DNA of 38,518 nt from an uncultured Lachnospiraceae bacterium (GTDB taxonomy: Bacteria > Bacillota > Clostridia > Lachnospirales > Lachnospiraceae). The position numbers and the translations under genes were made by a program. Where the stretch lies: NCBI GenBank assembly GCA_944384105.1, contig CALWSC010000055.1, positions 1 through 38,518 on the forward strand, given 5' to 3'. Below, in pieces: positions 34,044 to 38,518 of this stretch. The first letter of the stretch is position 1, and every line of letters begins with the position of its first letter. The notes under the pieces were generated by a model. The model was given only the letters and a program-made list of their open reading frames with translations, was not told the origin of the DNA and searched no databases.

Positions 34044-34107
34044 GCGATTGCCCCTGTAATATATGCCGCCTAATCGGCGGCGGACTTTTATAAGAAGGAG
34101 ATTATGT

Positions 34108-35493
34108 ATGGAAAAATACCTGCCTCATGCCTTTGAGAAGAGAATGAAGGAAATGCTGGGTGAAGAGGAATTTGCCGAATATATCAGAAGTTATGATGAC
34201 GAGCGCCAGTATGGGCTTCGTGTAAACACGCTCAAGTGTACGCCCCAGGAGCTGGAGCAGAGCGGTATATTTGGTGTAAAAAGAATACCGTGGGTGGAAA
34301 ACGGATTCTTCTATGACGGGGAAGAGCGCCCGGCTCGTCATCCCTACTACAGCGCAGGCGTCTACTATCTTCAGGAGCCCAGTGCCATGACGCCTGCTTC
34401 CCGGCTTGAAGTTCATCCCGGAGAGCGCGTGCTCGATTTGTGCGCCGCACCGGGCGGGAAAGCGACAGAGTTGGGCGCCAAGCTGCAGGGCAGGGGAATC
34501 CTGGTGGCGAATGATGTCAGCAATTCGCGTGCCAGAGCACTGCTCAAAAACCTTGAACTCTTTGGCGTGAAAAATGCATTTGTGACGAATGAGCTGCCCG
34601 GCAAACTGGCGTCATGCTTTCCGGAATACTTTGACCGCATTCTCGTGGATGCGCCATGCTCCGGAGAGGGCATGTTCCGCAAGGACCCCGCAGTAGCAAA
34701 AGCATGGGACGAAGAGCGCCCGGAATACTTTGCAAAGCTTCAGCGCGATATTGTTTTAAGCGCCAGCCGTATGCTGCGTCCCGGAGGAACCATGCTTTAT
34801 TCCACCTGTACATTCGCAAAAGAGGAAAACGAGGGTACTATCAGTTGGCTGCTTGGCGAATGTCCTGAGCTTCATCTGGAGGAGATTAAGTCCTATGAAG
34901 GATTTTCGGAGGGAAGACCCGAGTGGGGAGACGGCAGAGAGGAGCTGAGAAAGTGTGTTCGGATTTTCCCCCACAAAATGCACGGAGAGGGACATTTCCT
35001 CGCGCTGCTGCGAAAAGACGGGGACAGCCGCTGGAACGGTCCGGTGCAGAAGACGGTTCCCGTGGATAAAAAATCATGGGGGATTCTGGAGGATTTTCTC
35101 AAGGATGTGCGTGGTGAGATCGACAGGAAACATGTCGAAATCCGTGCCGGAAAGGTCTATCTCGTGCCGGAGCTGCCCGAGACTGCGCGCGGCATTCATT
35201 TCCTGAGAAACGGTGTGTTTTTAGGGGAATTGAAAAAGGACCGCTTTGAACCTTCTCAGCCATTTGCCATGACGCTTGCAGCGGATCAGTATGATTCTGT
35301 CCTGCGCTTAAAGCCTGAGGATGAGCGGCTGGAGCGTTATCTGCGGGGGGAAACAATCTATGTGCAGCCGGGAGAGTGTGCCCGCGAAAAAGGCTGGCAG
35401 CTTGTCTGCGCGGATAATTACGCCCTGGGCTGGGGCAAGCTGGTCAACGGTGTTCTGAAGAATAAATATCCTGCGGGCTGGAGAAAAAATTGA
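34108..35493 (+). CDS. RsmF/RsmB-type RNA cytosine-C5 methyltransferase
   Basis: The 461-residue protein is a SAM-dependent RNA m5C methyltransferase of the NOL1/NOP2/sun group. The SAM-binding motif is VLDLCAAPGGKATELGAKL, the catalytic loop is DRILVDAPCSGEGMFRKD with one conserved Cys, and LYSTCTFAKEENEG carries the second. The C-terminal 150 residues look like the RNA-binding tail of RsmF (with YPAGWRKN at the end), so 16S or 23S rRNA is the likely target. The start at 34108 is set by AGAAGGAG; a longer form would include a basic leader not typical of the family. A second hairpin (CCGCC at 34067-34071 with GGCGG at 34077-34081) lies just ahead of the ribosome binding site. Confidence 0.92.
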   Translation: MEKYLPHAFEKRMKEMLGEEEFAEYIRSYDDERQYGLRVNTLKCTPQELEQSGIFGVKRIPWVENGFFYDGEERPARHPYYSAGVYYLQEPSAMTPASRLEVHPGERVLDLCAAPGGKATELGAKLQGRGILVANDVSNSRARALLKNLELFGVKNAFVTNELPGKLASCFPEYFDRILVDAPCSGEGMFRKDPAVAKAWDEERPEYFAKLQRDIVLSASRMLRPGGTMLYSTCTFAKEENEGTISWLLGECPELHLEEIKSYEGFSEGRPEWGDGREELRKCVRIFPHKMHGEGHFLALLRKDGDSRWNGPVQKTVPVDKKSWGILEDFLKDVRGEIDRKHVEIRAGKVYLVPELPETARGIHFLRNGVFLGELKKDRFEPSQPFAMTLAADQYDSVLRLKPEDERLERYLRGETIYVQPGECAREKGWQLVCADNYALGWGKLVNGVLKNKYPAGWRKN

Positions 35494-35801
35494 GAAGTAT
35501 GCTGTGTAAATGTTACAAAAATGTTACAAAAAGTGAAAAAGCACTTTCTCTTTCCCTGCTCATGTGATATAATAAACAGGAATACTGCGAAAAGGCAGTA
35601 CAAGGGGAGTGCGCAGAGTGAAAGATCCTCGCAGCAGCTGCCAGATGAACATGCAGGCATGTCCGCATGGCTCGCTGCATGGGGGAATAAACTGCGCCGC
35701 CGTCTGAAAAAGAACGGACGAGAAAGAAAACACAGCACCGGGAGCGTATTTCAGGGGAGCAAAGAGAGCCTGCCGGAGGCTGTACATAGAGGTATGTATG
35801 A
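35494..35801 (+). other. Structured leader of the 3D-domain gene, with a possible small coupled ORF
   Basis: After a -10-like TATAAT (35568-35573; weak -35) come about 225 bases before the start at 35802. Nested pairings can be drawn: ACTGC/GCAGT near 35583-35598, GCGCAG (35611-35616) with CTGCGC (35692-35697), CATGCAG (35650-35656) with CTGCATG (35675-35681), and CGTC (35701-35704) with GACG (35717-35720). A reading frame from ATG 35659 to 35805 (48 residues, basic) ends in an ATGA overlap with the next start. No known riboswitch motif was found. Either a regulatory RNA or a small gene is possible. Confidence 0.45.
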
Positions 35802-36998
35802 ATGAAAATGAAGAAAATGCTAAGCGCTGTTCTGGCGTCAGTACTCGTGATTGGTTCCGTTACCCCCTGTTTTGCAAGTTCGACTCAACAGAAGATTGAT
35901 GAGGCAAAACAACAGAAGCAGGAAATGGAATCCTCAATCTCAGAGGCACAGGATAAGATTGATGCATTGGAATCAAAGAAAGGGCAGTCCGAGTCATATC
36001 TGGAAGAATTGAACGGACAGCTTGAGGAACTGAAGAACAGCCTGCAGAAGCTCCAGGATGACTATGATGATAAGCAGGAGGAGCTCGGACAGGTACAGCA
36101 GGAATTGGAAGAAGCAAAAGAGAGCGAAGCACAGCAGTACAAAGATATGAAAATTCGTATCCAGTATATGTATGAAAATTCCAGCACGAGCTATGTGGAG
36201 ATGTTTCTCTCCGCTGACAGCATATCGGAATTTTTAAGCCGTGCAGTCAACATCGCACAGCTCTCAGAATACGACAGAGAGCTTCTGGATCAATACCAGG
36301 AGACGAGAGAACAGATCGCTGAGAAGGAAAAGCAGGTTATTCAGGAGAAGGAAGAGATCCAAGAGCTGCAGATCCAGAGTCAGGACAAGCAGGAAGAGGT
36401 AAGCGAGCTGATCGAGGCGACATACAATGAGATACGTTCCTACCAGGATAACATCAGCCAGGTACAGTCTGAACAGGCAGACCTGCTGGCTCAGGTGAGC
36501 GCCCAGGAGGAAGAGATCAACAGCCTGATCCGTCAGGCAAAAGAAGAAGAGATTGCGGCCCAGAAGGCGGAAGAAGAGGCGCAGCGCCGAAGAGAAGAGG
36601 AGGAAGCGGCGAGAAAGCAGCAGAGCAGCTCCTCGGGCTCAGGAAGCAGCACTGTGCAGACGCCCCCGCAGAATGAGACGGAAGAGAGTACCGAGGATAG
36701 CGGCAATTCCGGACAGGGCAAATATCTCGGAAGATTCCGCCTCACATCGTACTGTCCCTGCCCGATCTGCTGCGGAAGCTGGTCAGGAGGACTAACAGCC
36801 AGCGGAACCGTACCCACCGCCGGCAGAACCGTTGCCATGGGCGGAATACCATTTGGTACAAAGCTGCTGATCAACGGACACGTCTATACTGTTGAGGACA
36901 GAGGAACTGCATACGGTCATGTGGACATCTTCAATAACACACATTCCCAGGCACTTGCCTTCGGAAGCCAGTATGCAGATGTATATTTGGTCGAATAA
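35802..36998 (+). CDS. Secreted coiled-coil protein with C-terminal 3D domain
   Basis: The 398-residue product begins with a signal peptide (about residues 1-26, ending CFASS). Residues about 27-260 form a long Gln/Glu/Lys-rich coiled coil of the CwlO/PcsB type. A low-complexity Ser/Thr/Glu linker follows, and residues about 305-398 form a 3D domain (FRLTSYCPCPICCGSWSGG to GHVDIFNNTHSQAL) with the three conserved Asp-containing elements and an unusual Cys-rich start. Related proteins are secreted peptidoglycan lytic enzymes or wall-associated regulators. The Cys pairs may bind metal or form disulfides. It is preceded by a structured leader and followed by an inverted repeat. Exact activity is inferred. 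Confidence 0.88.
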   Translation: MKMKKMLSAVLASVLVIGSVTPCFASSTQQKIDEAKQQKQEMESSISEAQDKIDALESKKGQSESYLEELNGQLEELKNSLQKLQDDYDDKQEELGQVQQELEEAKESEAQQYKDMKIRIQYMYENSSTSYVEMFLSADSISEFLSRAVNIAQLSEYDRELLDQYQETREQIAEKEKQVIQEKEEIQELQIQSQDKQEEVSELIEATYNEIRSYQDNISQVQSEQADLLAQVSAQEEEINSLIRQAKEEEIAAQKAEEEAQRRREEEEAARKQQSSSSGSGSSTVQTPPQNETEESTEDSGNSGQGKYLGRFRLTSYCPCPICCGSWSGGLTASGTVPTAGRTVAMGGIPFGTKLLINGHVYTVEDRGTAYGHVDIFNNTHSQALAFGSQYADVYLVE

Positions 36999-37020
36999 GC
37001 TGTACAGACATCTACATAAT

Positions 37021-37055
37021 CCGCCCGCGGCACGCGGCTTACGCTGCCCGGGCGG
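37021..37055 (+). repeat. GC-rich inverted repeat after the 3D-domain gene
   Basis: CCGCCCGCGGCA (37021-37032) pairs, with one extra base, with TGCCCGGGCGG (37045-37055). No U tract follows on the plus strand. It may still act as a transcript end, but it does not meet the usual rules for an intrinsic terminator. Confidence 0.4.
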
Positions 37056-37093
37056 AAAAAATGGAAAAAACGAGAAAAATTAAAAAATAGGTA

Positions 37094-37122
37094 TTGACAA
37101 ACGACAATTTTTCTATTAAAAT
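37094..37122 (+). promoter_or_regulatory. Promoter for tRNA-Pro
   Basis: TTGACA (37094-37099), a 17-base spacer and TAAAAT (37117-37122), about 33 bases before the tRNA 5' end. The region from 37055 on is AT-rich. Confidence 0.8.
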
Positions 37123-37154
37123 GTTCAGTGTTGGCGGTAATCACCAGCAAACAT

Positions 37155-37228
37155 CGAAGCGTGGCTCAGTTTGGTAGAGCGCTGCGTTCGGGACGCAGAG
37201 GTCGTGGGTTCGAATCCCGTCGCTTCGA
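37155..37228 (+). tRNA. tRNA-Pro (anticodon CGG)
   Basis: A full cloverleaf can be drawn: acceptor CGAAGCG/CGCTTCG with discriminator A at 37228; D arm GCTC...GAGC; anticodon stem CTGCG/CGCAG enclosing loop TTCGGGA, so the anticodon is CGG, reading CCG (Pro); T arm GTGGG/CCCGT-type with the TTCGAAT loop. The 3' CCA is not encoded, which is usual for many clostridia. A promoter lies upstream and a strong terminator downstream, so it is transcribed alone. Confidence 0.93.
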
Positions 37229-37242
37229 TTTCCTTGACTTTG

Positions 37243-37270
37243 GCGAGACTCTTTGAGAGTTTCGCTTTTT
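37243..37270 (+). terminator. Intrinsic terminator after tRNA-Pro
   Basis: GCGAGACTCT (37243-37252) pairs with AGAGTTTCGC (37256-37265), with one G-U pair and a TTG loop, followed by TTTTT (37266-37270). Confidence 0.9.
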
Positions 37271-37304
37271 CCTTTTTTGCGGACACAGAAATGTGACTTT
37301 ATCA

Positions 37305-37332
37305 CTTACAGATTAAAAAAAATGGGTATAAT
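37305..37332 (+). promoter_or_regulatory. Promoter of trxA
   Basis: CTTACA (37305-37310), a 16-base spacer and consensus TATAAT (37327-37332), about 51 bases before the start codon at 37384. Confidence 0.65.
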
Positions 37333-37383
37333 AAAGACAACACTTGAAACACAGAAAGAATACAGAGAAAAGGAGAGATTCAT

Positions 37384-37695
37384 ATGTCAGTAATCACAAT
37401 CACAAGCGCAAACTTTGAACAGGAAGTATTAAATTCCAATAAACCCGTCCTCATTGATTTCTGGGCATCCTGGTGCGGTCCCTGCAAAATGCTTTCTCCG
37501 GTAGTAGATGAAATCGCTGAGGAAGTAGATGACGTAAAAATCTGCAAGATCAACGTAGACGACGAACCGAACCTGGCGTCTAAGTATCAGGTTATGAGCA
37601 TTCCGACACTGGTTGTAATTGAGAACGGAGCAGAGGTACGCAGATCTGTGGGAGTACAGCCCAAGGCGGCGATCCTTGGAATGATCGGAAAGTAA
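37384..37695 (+). CDS. trxA: Thioredoxin
   Basis: Thioredoxin is a small cytoplasmic disulfide reductant for ribonucleotide reductase, peroxiredoxins and other proteins. The 103-residue length and the active site WCGPC in LIDFWASWCGPCKMLSPVVD are canonical, as are the following KINVDDEPNLASKYQVMSIPT and the cis-Pro segment. The start is preceded by AAAAGGAG. It is a single-gene unit with its own promoter and a long terminator hairpin. No thioredoxin reductase is present in the window. Confidence 0.96.
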   Translation: MSVITITSANFEQEVLNSNKPVLIDFWASWCGPCKMLSPVVDEIAEEVDDVKICKINVDDEPNLASKYQVMSIPTLVVIENGAEVRRSVGVQPKAAILGMIGK

Positions 37696-37726
37696 TAGAA
37701 TTAAATAAACGACAGATAACAGAAAA

Positions 37727-37799
37727 AGAACCGGTACACAGAAACAAATCGCGGGAGAAGAGCGCGAGGAGGAGAGAGATGTGTGCAGGTTCTCTTTTT
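37727..37799 (+). terminator. Terminator of trxA
   Basis: AGAACCGGTACACA (37727-37740) pairs with TGTGTGCAGGTTCT (37780-37793) with one mismatch and one G-U pair, followed by CTTTTT. The interior can also form a TCGCG/CGCGA stem. Confidence 0.72.
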
Positions 37800-38405
37800 A
37801 TGTGATGGAGATGTGCGGCGAGGGAGAACTGAGAAAATTTAGTGAAAAAACTGGGAAATTCGAGAAATTTGGAATATATGTACAAAAGAAAACGGGAATC
37901 CAGGGTGATCCTCAAACTTTAAGGGAGAATAGGGGAGGAAAATTTTGTAGATGAGGAAGTTTTTGGAATTGTGTAAAATTGGGAAAAATTGATGGATTTT
38001 TAGGGGTGGAGCGGAAAGAGGGTAAATTTTTCTGAGGTAGGAAAATGGGGGTGGGTACGGCGGTTCCTCTGGAAATGGATATAAATTTGGGTGCGGATTT
38101 TGAGGGAGAATTTGATAAAGATGAGACTTAAAAAATAGCAAAATAGAATGATTTTTCTAAATCCCATCACGGATTCGGGATGAGATTTTGCAAAAAAACA
38201 CTTTGTATGGAACATACGTCGATATACAGAGAGACATCTATATGAAAGAGTGAATAATTTTTTATACTTTTAGAAAGCATTCTCATTCGTATAACTCGAT
38301 ATCATCTTAAGGAATATACAAGGATTCTTGTATGAAACACGCTATAAAATGTGATATCATTACATATTAATGGATTAAAATTGTGATGATAAGAGGGTGT
38401 AAAAT

Positions 38406-38451
38406 AAAGTGTGTAAGTTGAGAAAAACAAATTTCAAAACTTACGCACTTT
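38406..38451. repeat. Long imperfect inverted repeat upstream of the last gene
   Basis: The 20-base arms at 38406-38425 and 38432-38451 match at 17 of 20 positions with the six-base loop AACAAA. T-rich sequence (GTTTCTTTTA) follows. It could be a terminator/attenuator in the leader of the gene starting at 38500, or a regulator binding site. Confidence 0.55.
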
Positions 38452-38499
38452 GTTTCTTTTACGGAGTGTGTTAAGATAACAGGAAAGGAATTGAAAAGG

Positions 38500-38518
38500 A
38501 TGAACACACTTACTATGG
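38500..38518 (+). CDS. Start of a gene cut by the window end
   Basis: ATG at 38500 opens a frame (MNTLTM) that runs off the window. AGGAAAGGAA at 38481-38490 is a suitable ribosome binding site. Only six codons are visible, so function cannot be told. Confidence 0.5.

Larger units (their letters stand above)
37696..38499. other. Gene-poor region after trxA with C-depleted stretch and inverted repeats
   Basis: No convincing gene is seen in about 800 bases. It contains the trxA terminator (37727-37799), then a strongly purine-rich, C-poor stretch (about 37797-38135), in which 37918-38011 contains no C at all. An AT-rich segment follows with a short palindrome ATACAAG/CTTGTAT (38316-38333) and, nearest the next gene, a long inverted repeat (38406-38451). 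Minus-strand frames here encode unlikely low-complexity proteins rich in Phe, Pro and Lys, and are not called. Confidence 0.65.

Noticed and set aside
35574-35801. c-di-AMP (ydaO-type) riboswitch in the leader of the 3D-domain gene
   Set aside because: The conserved blocks of that class (such as GGGGUGAAUC and CCGUCAGCUAACC-like segments) are not seen, although position and gene type would fit.
37839-38215. Minus-strand protein genes in the gap after trxA
   Set aside because: The translated frames are low-complexity products of the biased composition, with no good ribosome binding site or family similarity.
1-38518. CRISPR array, insertion sequence or prophage
   Set aside because: No regularly spaced repeats, transposase, integrase or phage structural genes were found.

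Overview
The window reads as chromosomal DNA from a spore-forming anaerobic Firmicute of the class Clostridia, most likely a gut Lachnospiraceae. The basis is gene content: a GerA-type spore germination operon, SpoIIR and SpoVG, the clostridial GlgC/GlgD pair, an anaerobic-type radical SAM/SPASM maturase, split transketolase subunits, a DnaD/helicase-loader operon and a tRNA gene without encoded CCA. Strong purine-rich ribosome binding sites and short gaps support this. The genus cannot be fixed from sequence alone.

Layout. 1-5.4 kb (+): gerA-type operon (A, B and a short C gene), spoIIR, murI and a DUF1934 gene. 5.4-8.9 kb: a small membrane protein (-), a membrane-anchored deacetylase-like protein with an altered active site (+) and an FKBP/trigger-factor-like lipoprotein (+). 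8.9-19.0 kb: a divergent LacI regulator, then a compact plus-strand operon: FucI/AraA-fold isomerase, transketolase N and C subunits, FGGY kinase, apiosidase-like glycoside hydrolase (DUF5060) and a GH78 alpha-L-rhamnosidase with an in-frame TGA. 19.2-25.3 kb (+): NSS symporter, YqeY-like protein, radical SAM maturase, sugar nucleotidyltransferase, NahK-like kinase and AraC regulator. 25.3-30.9 kb (-): murC, then dnaD, dnaI-like loader and a long PRPP synthetase; a four-helix membrane protein lies upstream. 31.2-38.5 kb (+): glgC, glgD, spoVG, an RNA m5C methyltransferase, a secreted coiled-coil/3D-domain wall protein, tRNA-Pro(CGG), thioredoxin, an unusual gene-poor C-depleted stretch, and the first codons of another gene.

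How the genes fit. The central operon matches the reported D-apiose route: isomerase (apiose to apulose), FGGY kinase (apulose 4-phosphate) and two-subunit transketolase (to dihydroxyacetone phosphate and xylulose 5-phosphate), with glycosidases to release apiose and rhamnose. This is an inference from family combination and gene order. The isomerase and glycosidase assignments are the least certain, and no sugar transporter is visible. All enzymes in the operon lack signal peptides, so glycosides would be cleaved after import. The rhamnosidase is interrupted by one TGA where the family normally has Trp.

The other main points of interest are DnaA-box-like repeats upstream of dnaD, a gerC gene lacking its C-terminal half, a kinase/nucleotidyltransferase sugar-activation pair, two structured 5' leaders, and a 94-base run with no cytosine after trxA.
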